Notes: generated by a model not told the origin, from the letters alone. Shown: positions 53,503-63,539, counted from the first letter of the stretch. The stretch: 64,000 nucleotides of DNA from Chitinophaga sp. GbtcB8 (GCF_019091455.1 NZ_JAGXJN010000010.1:62001-126000); one strand, 5' to 3'. Numbers and translations: made by a program.

Positions 53503-54473
53503 GCGGGTAGGTAGTTAAATTTTTGACTGGCAATGGCGTAAAAGGTATCCAGGCTGTGAAAGGCCGTAGTGCCGCCCGGGGCAGTGGTATTAACCGCGCC
53601 TGCCAGCGCTGCATATTCCGCGCATTGGCGCAGGGAATGGTTACGGATATACTGACTTATAAAGCCGGCGTTGAAGCTGTCGCCTGCGCCAATGCAATCT
53701 GCAATATCTGTTTGTTTAAAGGAGGGCTGGTGAAACAGTGCCTGGCCATCCCATATATAGGCGCCTGCTTCTCCGTGTTTCACCGCTATAATATTGGCAT
53801 AAGGGCAGATGGTTTCCAGGCAGGCTGAAAGAGTGGCCTGGCCTGTGAATGCGCGTAGCTCCGCAATGTTGGGCAGGAAAATATCCACATGCGGCAGCAG
53901 TGCCTGTAGGTCAATATCCCATCGCTCTGCCGGGTCCCATTGCGGGTCCAGTGAGGTAGTGAGCCCTAGCCTTTTTGCACGGGCAAAAAGTTGTGTTAGC
54001 CCTGGTTTCAGGGCCGGTTGCAGGAATATGGAGCTTACGTGCAGGTGCCTGGCACTGGTGAGTACAGCATCTGTAATGTCTGCAATGCTCAGCTCTTCCA
54101 TCGCGCCGGGATAGGTGATCATGGCCCTTTCCTGTTCGTGGCTGAAAGCAATGCTGATGCCCGTGCCGCTTGCAGGACTGTAGGAAATACAGGAAGTATT
54201 TACCCCTTTGGAAGAAAGTTCAGCAAGCACTTTATGGCCAAACAGATCGTTACCGATCTTACCGGCAAAGGTAACGGCAGCGCCCAGGGTGCTGAGGTTA
54301 CAGGCAAAAATGGCGGCGCTGCTGCCCAGGGTAAGGGTCATGTCTTTTGCCAGTATTTCCCTGCCCAGGGTAGGCAGCATGTTAAGTTTGTTGAGTATCA
54401 GGTCTACATTCAGTTCTCCGACCACCAATACATCAAATGTGGTGTTTTTCATAACGCTGTTTTTATCAGGCAT
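53499..54473 (-). CDS. PfkB-family carbohydrate kinase
   Basis: A 324-residue ribokinase-fold kinase. VLVVGELNVDLIL is the first PfkB block, LTLGSSAAIFACNLSTLGAAVTFAGKIGNDLFG signature 1, and DIADCIGAGDSFNAGFISQYI signature 2 with the catalytic aspartate. Between AgaS-like isomerase and KbaY-like aldolase genes it is best read as a tagatose-6-phosphate kinase. The ATG at 54473 overlaps the agaS stop (ATGCCTGA); an ATG at 54452 is the alternative. The order isomerase, kinase, aldolase matches the amino-sugar route from galactosamine-6-phosphate. Confidence 0.88.
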   Translation of the reverse strand: MPDKNSVMKNTTFDVLVVGELNVDLILNKLNMLPTLGREILAKDMTLTLGSSAAIFACNLSTLGAAVTFAGKIGNDLFGHKVLAELSSKGVNTSCISYSPASGTGISIAFSHEQERAMITYPGAMEELSIADITDAVLTSARHLHVSSIFLQPALKPGLTQLFARAKRLGLTTSLDPQWDPAERWDIDLQALLPHVDIFLPNIAELRAFTGQATLSACLETICPYANIIAVKHGEAGAYIWDGQALFHQPSFKQTDIADCIGAGDSFNAGFISQYIRNHSLRQCAEYAALAGAVNTTAPGGTTAFHSLDTFYAIASQKFNYLPA

Positions 54474-55632
54474 TGAGCGGGTAAATGGCAACGCCTTCCA
54501 CCACGCGGGTGATGGCGCCGTTTACAGAAGGATTGTCCGGTTGAAGGCCCAGCGACAAAGAAGTATAAAAGGCCAGCAGCTGCAGCGGCAGTATGCTGCA
54601 TACACATAAAAGGTCTTCTTCCAGCACCTGCTGCTGATCGCCCGTAAGCAGGATGGCATCCAGCTCCGGTACTTCACCGTTGGCAGGTAATATACCAATT
54701 TCCATGAGTGCCTTATTGCCCTGTTTCATGGACATAACCAGGTCCTTTTCATAATTCAAAACATAACCGGTGTTGGAAAATATATATACCACCAGCGTGT
54801 GTTCGTCAATGATAGCTTTAGGGCCATGCCGGAAGCCAAGGAAGCTGTCGCTTTTGCAAATAACCTTACCGCCGCTGAGCTCCTGTAGTTTCAGGTGCGC
54901 TTCCGTAGCGGTGCCGTAGAATGGGCCATCGCCCAGGAATACAGCCCGGGTAAATTTTTTACCGGCAATGCTGCGCAGTAAAGCGGTGTAGCGCCCCAGC
55001 AGGTGATCGCCATAGCTGCACAGGGCTTTTACCTGTTGCTGCATAACAGGGATGTTGTGCAGCCGGGTAATAAGGGCGCCGGTAAGCAGCATGCCGGAGT
55101 AGCTGCTGGTCATGGCCAGGCTTTTATCATTACATTCCGGTGGCAGCAGGATCACGTGTTGCGCGTGTTTGCTTTGCCAGCCGGCCAGCTGCCCGTTCTG
55201 GTTACAGGTGATCACCAGGTGGTAACAGCGCCGGGAAATATTATCGGCCAGCTCCAGCGCAGCGCAGCTTTCAGGGCTGTTGCCGGAGCGCGCAAAAGAA
55301 ATGATCAGCGGTATCTTATCGGCATGGAAATAGTCGTGCGGGTGCGCTACAAGGTCCGTTGTGGGGATGGTCCGGGTAATAAGGCCCGTGTGCCGGAAAA
55401 AGCTGCCTGTAAGCGAAAGGCCAATAAAGGCGCTGGTACCTGCACCGGTAAGAATAATGTTGTCCGCCGCCTGGTAAGCTTCCTGCAGGAATGCCAGTAA
55501 CGCAGTGGTGTCAGCCGTCAGGCTGTTCATGATCTTTTCCCATATATAAGGCTGTTGTACAATTTCCCGGGCAGTGTGGAAAGCTCCTTGTTCTTGCAAT
55601 ACGGAAGGTTCCAGCTCAAGTACTGATTGCAT
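54466..55632 (-). CDS. agaS: SIS-domain sugar isomerase, AgaS family
   Basis: A 388-residue protein with two SIS domains (NIILTGAGTSAFIGLSLTGS, ISFARSGNSPESCAAL in the first; RAVFLGDGPFYGTATEAHLK and SDSFLGFRHGPKAIID in the second). It matches AgaS, the galactosamine-6-phosphate deaminase/isomerase giving tagatose-6-phosphate. The ATG at 55632 begins MQSVLELEPS; an upstream TTG-type start at 55659 looks spurious. It is first in the operon with kinase and aldolase, and divergent from a DeoR-family regulator. Confidence 0.9.
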   Translation of the reverse strand: MQSVLELEPSVLQEQGAFHTAREIVQQPYIWEKIMNSLTADTTALLAFLQEAYQAADNIILTGAGTSAFIGLSLTGSFFRHTGLITRTIPTTDLVAHPHDYFHADKIPLIISFARSGNSPESCAALELADNISRRCYHLVITCNQNGQLAGWQSKHAQHVILLPPECNDKSLAMTSSYSGMLLTGALITRLHNIPVMQQQVKALCSYGDHLLGRYTALLRSIAGKKFTRAVFLGDGPFYGTATEAHLKLQELSGGKVICKSDSFLGFRHGPKAIIDEHTLVVYIFSNTGYVLNYEKDLVMSMKQGNKALMEIGILPANGEVPELDAILLTGDQQQVLEEDLLCVCSILPLQLLAFYTSLSLGLQPDNPSVNGAITRVVEGVAIYPLNA

Positions 55633-55650
55633 AGTTGAGTTATAAGTGAG

Positions 55651-55738
55651 GTAATACAATACAAATATATCAAAAGGTGTATTACTTTCAAAACCTTTTT
55701 ATTATTTCAGATAATTTGTTTTAAATTTCGTTTGAAAG
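55651..55738. promoter_or_regulatory. Candidate operators between agaS and the DeoR regulator
   Basis: The inverted repeat GTAATACA (55651-55658) / TGTATTAC (55678-55685) lies just upstream of agaS. CTTTCAAA (55685-55692) / TTTGAAAG (55731-55738) form a second, wider-spaced pair. Both are suited to a dimeric or tetrameric DeoR-type repressor. The assignment is tentative. Confidence 0.5.
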
Positions 55739-55805
55739 AGATTACACAATAATCTGTAACTTAGCTGGCTTATAATAGCTAAAAACTCAAAATAAACAAC
55801 TGTAA

Positions 55806-56588
55806 ATGGAAGAGAGCCAAAACGGATCAACTGTAAACCGGAGAAAGGAGATACTGCAGAAGCTGTATAAGAACGGCCAGGTGATCATCAGTGAGCTGAG
55901 CAAAGAGTTTAATGTAAGCGAGGTAACTATCCGCAATGATCTGGATCAGCTGGAACAGAAGAATATGCTGTTACGCGCCAGGGGCGGGGCTATCAAGCTG
56001 GAAAATAATGTAGGGATGGATCAGCGTATCAGTGAAAAAAATAAGATCCATTATGTGGAAAAAGTAGCCATCGGCAAAAGCGCTGCCGCCCTTATCAATG
56101 AAAATGATACCATGATCATTGATTCCGGTACCACTACCGCGGAGATGGTTAAACACATGCAATCTTTCAAAAGCCTGAATGTGATCACCAATGCCATGAA
56201 CATTGTGAACATGTTATCCGGTTATCCCAATATAAATGTGATCATCCCCGGCGGTTACCTGCGGCAAAATTCTATGTCGCTCATAGGCCCCCTGGCGGAG
56301 AAGAACCTGCGCAGCTTCCATGTGGACAAGGTTTTCCTGGGGGTTGATGGCTTTGATACCCGTAATGGGATCTATACGCCTAATATGGAAGAAGCCCACC
56401 TGAATGAGATCATGATAGAAATAGCCAACGAAGTGATTGTGCTGGCAGATTCCAGTAAGTTCAACAAAAAAAGCCTGGCATTTATTTGCCCGGTCAACAA
56501 GATAAATACTGTGGTTACCGACGCCGGTATAAGCGCAGAAGATAAAAAACGCCTGGAAGACCTGGACGTAAAGGTGATCATAGCATAA
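55806..56588 (+). CDS. DeoR/GlpR-family regulator (AgaR-like)
   Basis: A 260-residue regulator. The DeoR HTH (NRRKEILQKLYKNGQVIISE, SKEFNVSEVTIRNDLDQLEQ, LLRARGGAI) is followed by the sugar-phosphate sensor DeoRC domain (DTMIIDSGTTTAEMVKH, FHVDKVFLGVDGFDTRNGIYT, VIVLADSSKFNKKSLAFIC). It is divergent from agaS and probably represses the amino-sugar operon until a sugar phosphate binds. The terminator at 56616 ends its transcript. Confidence 0.9.
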   Translation: MEESQNGSTVNRRKEILQKLYKNGQVIISELSKEFNVSEVTIRNDLDQLEQKNMLLRARGGAIKLENNVGMDQRISEKNKIHYVEKVAIGKSAAALINENDTMIIDSGTTTAEMVKHMQSFKSLNVITNAMNIVNMLSGYPNINVIIPGGYLRQNSMSLIGPLAEKNLRSFHVDKVFLGVDGFDTRNGIYTPNMEEAHLNEIMIEIANEVIVLADSSKFNKKSLAFICPVNKINTVVTDAGISAEDKKRLEDLDVKVIIA

Positions 56589-56615
56589 CCTATCCCAGCA
56601 TTCAGCACACAAATC

Positions 56616-56670
56616 AGCGAAGCAGCAAGAGTTATCTGTCAGACGGGTGATCTTTGCTGCTTCGCTTTTT
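56616..56670 (+). terminator. Rho-independent terminator of the DeoR regulator
   Basis: AGCGAAGCAGCAA (56616-56628) pairs with TTGCTGCTTCGCT (56654-56666), followed by a run of T. Confidence 0.85.
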
Positions 56671-56845
56671 TGGGGCTTTATATACATTAAACCCTTCGTT
56701 TCCTTTGTTATTATTCTTCAAAATCCTTGTAAAAAAATATTTATTGCTTGTTTTTTATTTAAATATCTTATATTTACTTTGTTTTAGAGAGAAAAGATAA
56801 GGTTTCGGAAGGTTGCTTGGCCTTGAAACAATAAATGTTCCACAT

Positions 56846-57709
56846 ATGAATAGATCCCGGCTTTGGCTTTTATATACCGCAATTAATACTGTTTTTGTAG
56901 GAGTTTGGGGAGCGTTTATTGAAATACCTGAAAAGGCCGGTTTCCCGGCAACACTGGGATATATTGTATGGACGCTGACAATGCTGCCCTGTGCTGTTGC
57001 AGCCTTATGGATCATTAACTGGAAACTGGACCGCAGCCCAAAGCATATTTTCCAGGGATCTATGGTGGGCCTGCTGGGTGCAGGCGGGCAGCTGATCCTT
57101 TTTGAAGCATTGCGCACAGGGCCGGCATATATCCTGTTTCCACTCATCGCCCTTTTTCCCTTGCTCACCATCCTGCTCTCAGTGGTGTTCCTCAGGGAAA
57201 GCTGTTCCCGCAGGCAATGGTTAGGTATAGGTGTAGCATTGCTTGCCGCATTTTTCCTGGCCTTCCAGCCCGGGCAAAATAAACAGGCGCAGGGATATAC
57301 CTGGCTCATAATGGCAATGCTGGTATTTGTAATGTGGGCTACCCAGGGCTTTGTAATGAAGTTTGCCAATAACGGCATGAAAGCAGAAAGTATCTTTTTC
57401 TATATGATGGCAGCATCAGTGCTGCTGGTGCCTATAGCCATAAGCATAACAGATTTTTCACGCCCAATAAACTGGGGATGGAAAGGGTTCGGGCTGGCTG
57501 TGCCCATTCACCTGTTAAATGCCATCGGTGCGCTGATGCTGGTTTACGCGCTGCGTTACGGTAAAGCCATCATTGTAATACCATTAACCAGCTTATCATC
57601 TGTTATTACAGTCATTCTTTCCCTCATTATTTATGGTGTAGTACCGGATGCGGTGCTCACAACAGGATTGCTGCTGGCAGCAGTGGCAATCTTCATTCTG
57701 TCTGAGTAA
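56846..57709 (+). CDS. EamA/DMT-family transporter
   Basis: A 287-residue membrane protein with ten hydrophobic segments in two EamA halves (FVGVWGAFIEIPEKAGFPAT; ALRTGPAYILFPLIALFPLLTILLSVVFLRE; ALRYGKAIIVIPLTSLSSVITVILSLIIYG). The two A-L-R-x-G-x-A...P motifs mark the internal repeat. I chose the ATG at 56846 (MNRSRLWLLYTA) over an earlier start at 56813. Placed between the AgaR-like regulator and a glycosidase/SusCD locus, it may carry the sugar or its derivative across the inner membrane; that is inference. Confidence 0.88.
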   Translation: MNRSRLWLLYTAINTVFVGVWGAFIEIPEKAGFPATLGYIVWTLTMLPCAVAALWIINWKLDRSPKHIFQGSMVGLLGAGGQLILFEALRTGPAYILFPLIALFPLLTILLSVVFLRESCSRRQWLGIGVALLAAFFLAFQPGQNKQAQGYTWLIMAMLVFVMWATQGFVMKFANNGMKAESIFFYMMAASVLLVPIAISITDFSRPINWGWKGFGLAVPIHLLNAIGALMLVYALRYGKAIIVIPLTSLSSVITVILSLIIYGVVPDAVLTTGLLLAAVAIFILSE

Positions 57710-57836
57710 AAATAAATAGGATTTGGAATATACCGGTCCGGGCGCATGTAACGCCCGCGGCTGTACGTAGTATTGATTTTTATTTATTGTTCACCTGCAG
57801 TGTAAAAAATTAAAAGCACTGGAAAAACCTCACAGA

Positions 57837-59219
57837 ATGACCACACTAAAATGGAAAACATTCCTTATTGCCCCGGCTATGATAGCCTTTATCGGATCAT
57901 GTAAAGTTGATCCGAAGTTACTGCCTGAAAACGAAGCATTCACAAAAGCAGGATTGCTGGCGGATACCGTAAGAATTACGGTAAACAAAAGCACGCAGCT
58001 CATGACCACCTCACTCAAATTAGGAGTGACCTATATGAAGAACACACTGGATTCCTGGGGTGATGGTCCCTCCATTACCAGGGGAACGAATTTGCTGAAA
58101 GGCGCCGTTGTTTATCACAATCAGCACATCTTTGGTTTTGGTGCTGATAATCCTGAGCCCCGGCCAGGTGTTTACGACTGGACTTCCCTGGATACCCGCG
58201 TAAGCCTTATGACCACCACTATGCAGTCAACACCGGTGATCACCTTTGCTACCGCGCCCACCTGGATGACGGATCCCACCTGGGCCCCTGGCAAATATGA
58301 TGACGATACCGACTGGGATAAGATAGAATGGGCGCCGCTGCTCTCAAAAGAAAAAGACTTTGCACACCTCTGTGCGGAAGTTGCAAAACGTTATAACAAT
58401 GTAAGATATTTCCAGGTATGGAATGAGCTGAAAAGCATGTGGGATACAGTTCCGGGCGAGAACCACTGGGACTATGAACGTTATACCCGCCTGTATAACC
58501 TGGTGTACGACTCTGTTAAGAAAGTACGCCCGGATGCTATCATCGGCGGCCCATACATTGGCATAGATTCCTGGATAGACCCGCCATTCGGCGCCGCCAG
58601 CAGCATTTCAGACCCTGCCTATGGCACATTGGACCAACGCTGCCTGGATGTAGTTACCTACTGGCTGCAGCACAAACACGGCGGTGATTTCCTCTGCGTA
58701 GACGGCGGCATTGACTCCAACGACGAAGATGCCACCGACATCATTGGAGCTACCAAAAAATTCAAGGATATAAGCACCTGGCTGCATTCACAAACAGATC
58801 TGCCGGTATGGTGGTCGGAAGATTATGTGGGCTTAAACACCGATACCACCAAACAACCTGCAGCGCTGGGATGCATGCTGGTATACCATGCGCTTGGCGG
58901 CGATGCTGTATCACTGAGATGGTCGCCGGAACAACAGGAAGGAGACGGTAATGTAAGCAACTTCTTTAGCAGCACCCTGGTGCCAAACGGAGGTAAGCCG
59001 TTCAACAATTATTATGTGTACAAAGACTTTAACACTTATTTCCCCGCAGGTACAAAATTGTATACCACCACGGTATCCGCCACAAGCGTGATGGTGATGG
59101 CATCACAAACAAAAATAATGCTGATCAATAAAACCGCTTCGCTGCAGAAAACAAAGATCAATAGTACGCTGGCCGTAAACCTGAATCCATACCAGGTAAA
59201 ATACGTGACGCTGCCGTAG
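57837..59219 (+). CDS. Clan-A glycoside hydrolase-like lipoprotein
   Basis: A 460-residue protein. The lipobox FIGSC (C22) marks a lipoprotein. The body is a TIM barrel of the GH-A type: YFQVWNELKSMW gives the asparagine-glutamate pair with acid/base E197, and LPVWWSEDYVG gives nucleophile E328. A beta-sandwich tail (about 390-460) is consistent with GH39-like or related enzymes. The exact family is uncertain. It lies directly upstream of an amidohydrolase and a SusC/SusD pair, so it probably attacks the glycan that pair imports, at the cell surface or in the periplasm. Confidence 0.8.
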   Translation: MTTLKWKTFLIAPAMIAFIGSCKVDPKLLPENEAFTKAGLLADTVRITVNKSTQLMTTSLKLGVTYMKNTLDSWGDGPSITRGTNLLKGAVVYHNQHIFGFGADNPEPRPGVYDWTSLDTRVSLMTTTMQSTPVITFATAPTWMTDPTWAPGKYDDDTDWDKIEWAPLLSKEKDFAHLCAEVAKRYNNVRYFQVWNELKSMWDTVPGENHWDYERYTRLYNLVYDSVKKVRPDAIIGGPYIGIDSWIDPPFGAASSISDPAYGTLDQRCLDVVTYWLQHKHGGDFLCVDGGIDSNDEDATDIIGATKKFKDISTWLHSQTDLPVWWSEDYVGLNTDTTKQPAALGCMLVYHALGGDAVSLRWSPEQQEGDGNVSNFFSSTLVPNGGKPFNNYYVYKDFNTYFPAGTKLYTTTVSATSVMVMASQTKIMLINKTASLQKTKINSTLAVNLNPYQVKYVTLP

Positions 59220-59245
59220 TGGATGTTAAAAATAAAATTGTCCGG

Positions 59246-59325
59246 TTTCATATACCAATCAATCGTTGCCCCCCCACACCCTGGCTTTACTTTGCTCCTC
59301 GCAATGACGGGATTGGTATATGAAA
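59246..59325. repeat. Inverted repeat with a partial GTCATTGCGAGG-type end
   Basis: TTTCATATACCAATC (59246-59260) pairs perfectly with GATTGGTATATGAAA (59311-59325). The spacer ends with CCTCGCAATGACGGG, the right end of the element also at 11853-11943 and 63586-63707. It lies 27 bases after the glycosidase stop and may also act as a terminator. Confidence 0.65.
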
Positions 59326-59351
59326 GCGGATAATCATTAAAATAAATAAAC

Positions 59352-60440
59352 ATGGATCTCGACAAAGTAAAACCAAAGCCATTAGGAAATGTTCCGTCAT
59401 CGCCGGAGCATATCAGATTGCAGGACTACCGCCCGCAGTCGGTATTCAAAATGCCGGAAACATCAATTGTAAAAGCAGCTTTCCCGGTAATTGATACCCA
59501 TACGCACGCATGGCAGCCGGAGCTGGATGTTAGCAGATGGGTGGCCCGGATGGATGATGCAAACATTGAAAAAAGTGTAGTGCTCACATTTGAAACCGGC
59601 GCCGGTTTTGACGCAGTGACCAGGCAATATGCGGCCTATGCTAACCGCTTTGACCTGTGGTGCGGCTTTGATTATACGGGTTATGACCAGCCAGGCAGCA
59701 GCTGGACAGACCATGCAGTTGCGGAACTGGAACGCTGCCATCGCATGGGCGCAAAAGGTGTAGGAGAGCTGGGCGACAAAGGACTGGGTGAGTTTTATTC
59801 CCGCCCCGTAGCCGCTTATGGCCTGCACCTGGATGATCCGCGAATGAAACCATTGTTTGAAAAATGCGGGCAGCTGCATATGCCGGTGAACATACACATT
59901 GCAGATCCCATGTGGATGTACCTGCCCATGGATGCCACCAACGACGGGTTAATGAACGCCTACGAGTGGCGCATAGATCAGAGCCAGCCGGGCCTCCTGG
60001 GCCATGCCGCGCTGATACAGTCTTTTGAGAATGTAGTGAGGGAAAACCCCGGCACCATTTTCATAGCCTGCCATTTTGCTAACTGCACCTATGATCTCAG
60101 CATTGTAGGTAAAATGCTGGACCGTTATCCCAACCTGTATGTGGATAATGCCGCAAGGTTTGCAGAAACTGCTACCATACCACGTTTTGCCGCGGCGTTC
60201 TATGAAAAATACCAGGACCGGCTGTTATTCGGCACAGACCTGGGCTACGACCCGGCCATGAATATGGACTACGCCACTAAATTTTACCGTACCGCTTTCC
60301 GGATCATGGAATCAACCGATGATCATTTTTATGAACATGAGATCTTCACTTATCACTGGCCGCTCTATGGGCTGGGATTAAGTGCCACCATACTGGAAAA
60401 GATCTACCGCGGGAATGCTTTGAAGTTAATGCAGCTCTAA
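59352..60440 (+). CDS. Amidohydrolase-2 family TIM-barrel hydrolase
   Basis: A 362-residue metal-dependent hydrolase. FPVIDTHTHAWQPE carries the HxH metal pair at the end of strand 1, MPVNIHIADPMWMY and IFIACHFANCTYD the later histidines, and LLFGTDLGYDPAMN the catalytic aspartate. ACMSD/amidohydrolase-2 proteins decarboxylate or hydrolyse lactones and amides. Its position between a glycosidase lipoprotein and SusC suggests it processes a sugar lactone or side group released from the polysaccharide. No signal peptide is seen, so it is probably cytoplasmic. Confidence 0.88.
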   Translation: MDLDKVKPKPLGNVPSSPEHIRLQDYRPQSVFKMPETSIVKAAFPVIDTHTHAWQPELDVSRWVARMDDANIEKSVVLTFETGAGFDAVTRQYAAYANRFDLWCGFDYTGYDQPGSSWTDHAVAELERCHRMGAKGVGELGDKGLGEFYSRPVAAYGLHLDDPRMKPLFEKCGQLHMPVNIHIADPMWMYLPMDATNDGLMNAYEWRIDQSQPGLLGHAALIQSFENVVRENPGTIFIACHFANCTYDLSIVGKMLDRYPNLYVDNAARFAETATIPRFAAAFYEKYQDRLLFGTDLGYDPAMNMDYATKFYRTAFRIMESTDDHFYEHEIFTYHWPLYGLGLSATILEKIYRGNALKLMQL

Positions 60441-60489
60441 GAATATGCCAATACTCAACCATCTACATATCACCTAATACCGTAAGCGT

Positions 60490-63400
60490 ATGTATTTCCA
60501 ATTTATGAAGAAGGGCCCGTTAACCGGGCCGTCAGCCAAAAGAAAATACCTGTATAATTATGCATGCCTGATCCTGTTATTATTTTTATTGGGGAGCAAA
60601 AAAAGTATGGCCGCACCGGTACAGGATACACTGGTACCGGTATCCGGCCTGGTTACAGATGAAAAGGGAGATCCTTTTCCCGGTGTTACCGTGTATGTGC
60701 CTGCGCTGAAAACCGGCACTGCCAGCGATGCCAATGGGCGTTACCAGGTAAAGGTGCCTGCAAAAGGCACGCTTATTTTTAAGGCAGTAGGCTTTGGAAC
60801 GCAGGAGCTGCCGGTGAATGGCCGCAGCAAAATAACCGTAAAGATGGAGGCGGAGAACGCCAACCTGAACGAAGTAGTAGTAACCGGTTACACTTCTAAA
60901 AGATTATCGCAGGTATCCAGCTCAGTGGCGGTGGTAACCGGCAAACAGCTGAATGATGTAACCTCCAACAACGTAGCCAGCCTGTTACAGGGAAAGGTAG
61001 CCGGCGTAGTAGTACAGAACGCATCCGGTAACCCCAGTGTAGCCGCTAACGTTACCATCCGTGGCTCCAGCTCCATTACCGCCGGCTCCGGGCCTTTGTA
61101 CGTGGTGGATGGTATTGTGGGCGGTACCGCCAACCCGAACGATATTGCTTCCGTTACCATCCTGAAAGATGCCGCTGCAGCAGGGCTGTACGGCGCCAGG
61201 GCATCCAACGGAGTCATCATCATCACAACTAAATCCGGGCAGGCCGGTAAAACGCAGATCAGCCTTAATTCCAGCGTAGGGTTCAATAAAATGAGCATGG
61301 GTAATATGAAGCTCATGAACAGCCAGCAGCTGTATGATTACCAGAAAAGTTATTTTGCCCCCGCCGATTTTGCGCGGGACCGCCCTGCCAGCCTGCTATC
61401 GCAGAATACGGACTGGATGGATCTTGCATACCATACCGGTCTTACTCAGAACCACCTGCTCTCCGTATCCGGCGGCTCTGAAAAAACACAGTTCTACGTT
61501 TCCGGGAATTATTATAAGGAAGAAGGTATTATCCGGCATACCAGCAATGAAGTGTATAACCTTCGTGCAAATATCACACACCGGATCAATGAAAAGCTGA
61601 AGCTAACCACCCGTATCAACGCTGCTTCCCGCAATTTTGAAAATGAAGCATCGGGAAACTACGGGGCGCTGGTGTTGTCAAAGATCAATTTACCCTGGGA
61701 TAATCCGTATAATGCCGATGGGTCCATAAAAATGGGCACAGAAGAAGGATGGATAGGCCGTGAGCACGACAACTTCCTTCACGGATGGCAATTTAACTAT
61801 GATAAAGGCAAACAGCTCACCACTGCTGCAGATGTGAACCTGGACTATTATATCACACCCAACCTTACCTTTTCAACCTACAACCGTGTAAGTTACTCTA
61901 ACCTGCGCAGTGAGCTGTATTATGATGTACGCTCCAAAGCAGGCAGGGGCCTGGGAGAATTGTACAACAACTCCGGTTATGAATCAAAGCTCATAACCTC
62001 CAACCGCCTCAGCTACCAGCGCACCTTCGGGGAGCATGCCCTGAGCGCAATAGCAGTAGCAGAAGGGGAGAAGAACTATGTTGAAAACAACAGCCTGTAT
62101 GGCAATAAGATACCGGCAGGCCTGCATATTATGGATGCAGCCGCCAACATCCAGCAATCGCCATTTGGCCCTGGCAGCAAATCTGAGAACCGGTTTACAA
62201 AAGGGCTGGTGCAGGTAGATTATACCTACCGCGAAAAGTATAACCTCATAGGCGCCTATATCAATGAAGCATCCTCCCGCTTTGGCGCTAATCACCGCTC
62301 CGCAGGTTTTTATACATTGGGAGCTTCCTGGATCCTGAGCAGCGAGCCGTTTATGAAAGATCAGCGGTTAATAGATCAGCTGAAGATCAGGGCCAGCTAT
62401 GGTATTACCGGTAATGCAGAAATAGGCGATTACCAGTCCTTAGGCATTTATGCATATACTTCACAATATGCTTCCAATCCGGGTTCTGTGCCGTCAGTAT
62501 TGCAGAATCCCGATCTTACCTGGGAAAAGTCAAAGACCACCAACATCGGATTGGACATAGATCTCCTGAAACGTATAACCCTTACCGTAGATGTGTATGA
62601 TAAAACCACCAGCGCCCTGCTGCTGGATGTGCCGGTGCCCTATACCAGCGGTTATGATTATATTACACGTAATGTTGGTTCTGTGCGCAACAGGGGAATA
62701 GAGTTTAACCTGAACACCCGGAATATCAACAGCGCGCACTTTAAATGGGAAACCAGCTTTAACCTCTCCATTAACCGCAACAAAGTGCTGAAGCTGAACA
62801 ACCGTGAAGATATTGCTTACTCTTCCCTGCAGTGGATCAGCGAAGGCCGCGACCTCTATAGCTGGCATATGCGCAAATGGGCCGGTGTGGACGCAAAGAA
62901 TGGCGATCCCTTATGGGAAGTAGTGAGCACAGACGCCAATGGCAAACAAACCATCAGCACCACCAACTCTTACGATGATGCCACGCTGCAATACGCAGGT
63001 ACCGCATCACCTGATTTCACCGGTGGCATTAACAACCGCTTTTCATGGAAGGGTTTTACACTCAGCGCCTTCTTCAATTTTGTGAGCGGCAACCAGGTAT
63101 ATGAAGAGAATACCAATGACGGCAGCGAGCCCACTTCCAATTCAAGGGTGTTGCCTAAGAACCGTACCAGGTGGCAAAAAGAAGGAGACATAGCCACTGA
63201 TCCCAAAGCAGTGTACGGAGGTAATAAGAACTCCGACCTGGAATCATCCCGCTTCCTGCAGGATGGCAGCTACCTGCGTCTGCGCAACGTTACGTTTTCT
63301 TACGATGTGCCGGAAAGTTTCCTGCGCCGCATAAAGGTGAATAACGCAAGGGTATTTATCAGTGGCGACAACCTGTGGACGCTGACCGGTTTCTCCGGTA

Positions 63401-63528
63401 TGGATCCTGAAATGGGATTACGCCCCTATGCGCAGCCGGTAGGCGAAAGCGGTAACAACTTCCAGCAGAACAGCACCAAATACCCGCTGTCCAAAAAAGT
63501 GCTGGTTGGTATTAATGTCACCTTTTAA
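60490..63528 (+). CDS. susC: SusC/RagA-family TonB-dependent outer-membrane transporter
   Basis: A 1012-residue transporter. Signal peptide at about 15-41, CarboxypepD_reg-like domain at about 50-125 (VSGLVTDEKGDPFPGVTVYV...LNEVVVTGY), then a TonB plug with the SusC hallmarks VASLLQGKVAGVVVQN, VTIRGSSSITAGSGPLYVVDG and ILKDAAAAGLYGARASNGVIIITTKSGQAG. The 22-strand barrel ends KKVLVGINVTF. It imports oligosaccharides with SusD, which follows 11 bases downstream. The second ATG at 60505 (MKKGPLTG) is an equally plausible start. Confidence 0.95.
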   Translation: MYFQFMKKGPLTGPSAKRKYLYNYACLILLLFLLGSKKSMAAPVQDTLVPVSGLVTDEKGDPFPGVTVYVPALKTGTASDANGRYQVKVPAKGTLIFKAVGFGTQELPVNGRSKITVKMEAENANLNEVVVTGYTSKRLSQVSSSVAVVTGKQLNDVTSNNVASLLQGKVAGVVVQNASGNPSVAANVTIRGSSSITAGSGPLYVVDGIVGGTANPNDIASVTILKDAAAAGLYGARASNGVIIITTKSGQAGKTQISLNSSVGFNKMSMGNMKLMNSQQLYDYQKSYFAPADFARDRPASLLSQNTDWMDLAYHTGLTQNHLLSVSGGSEKTQFYVSGNYYKEEGIIRHTSNEVYNLRANITHRINEKLKLTTRINAASRNFENEASGNYGALVLSKINLPWDNPYNADGSIKMGTEEGWIGREHDNFLHGWQFNYDKGKQLTTAADVNLDYYITPNLTFSTYNRVSYSNLRSELYYDVRSKAGRGLGELYNNSGYESKLITSNRLSYQRTFGEHALSAIAVAEGEKNYVENNSLYGNKIPAGLHIMDAAANIQQSPFGPGSKSENRFTKGLVQVDYTYREKYNLIGAYINEASSRFGANHRSAGFYTLGASWILSSEPFMKDQRLIDQLKIRASYGITGNAEIGDYQSLGIYAYTSQYASNPGSVPSVLQNPDLTWEKSKTTNIGLDIDLLKRITLTVDVYDKTTSALLLDVPVPYTSGYDYITRNVGSVRNRGIEFNLNTRNINSAHFKWETSFNLSINRNKVLKLNNREDIAYSSLQWISEGRDLYSWHMRKWAGVDAKNGDPLWEVVSTDANGKQTISTTNSYDDATLQYAGTASPDFTGGINNRFSWKGFTLSAFFNFVSGNQVYEENTNDGSEPTSNSRVLPKNRTRWQKEGDIATDPKAVYGGNKNSDLESSRFLQDGSYLRLRNVTFSYDVPESFLRRIKVNNARVFISGDNLWTLTGFSGMDPEMGLRPYAQPVGESGNNFQQNSTKYPLSKKVLVGINVTF

Positions 63529-63539
63529 AAACAGCAGCT

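Noticed and set aside
57739..57755. GGGCG...CGCCC hairpin after the EamA gene as a terminator
   Set aside because: Only 5 paired bases and no T run; too weak to call.
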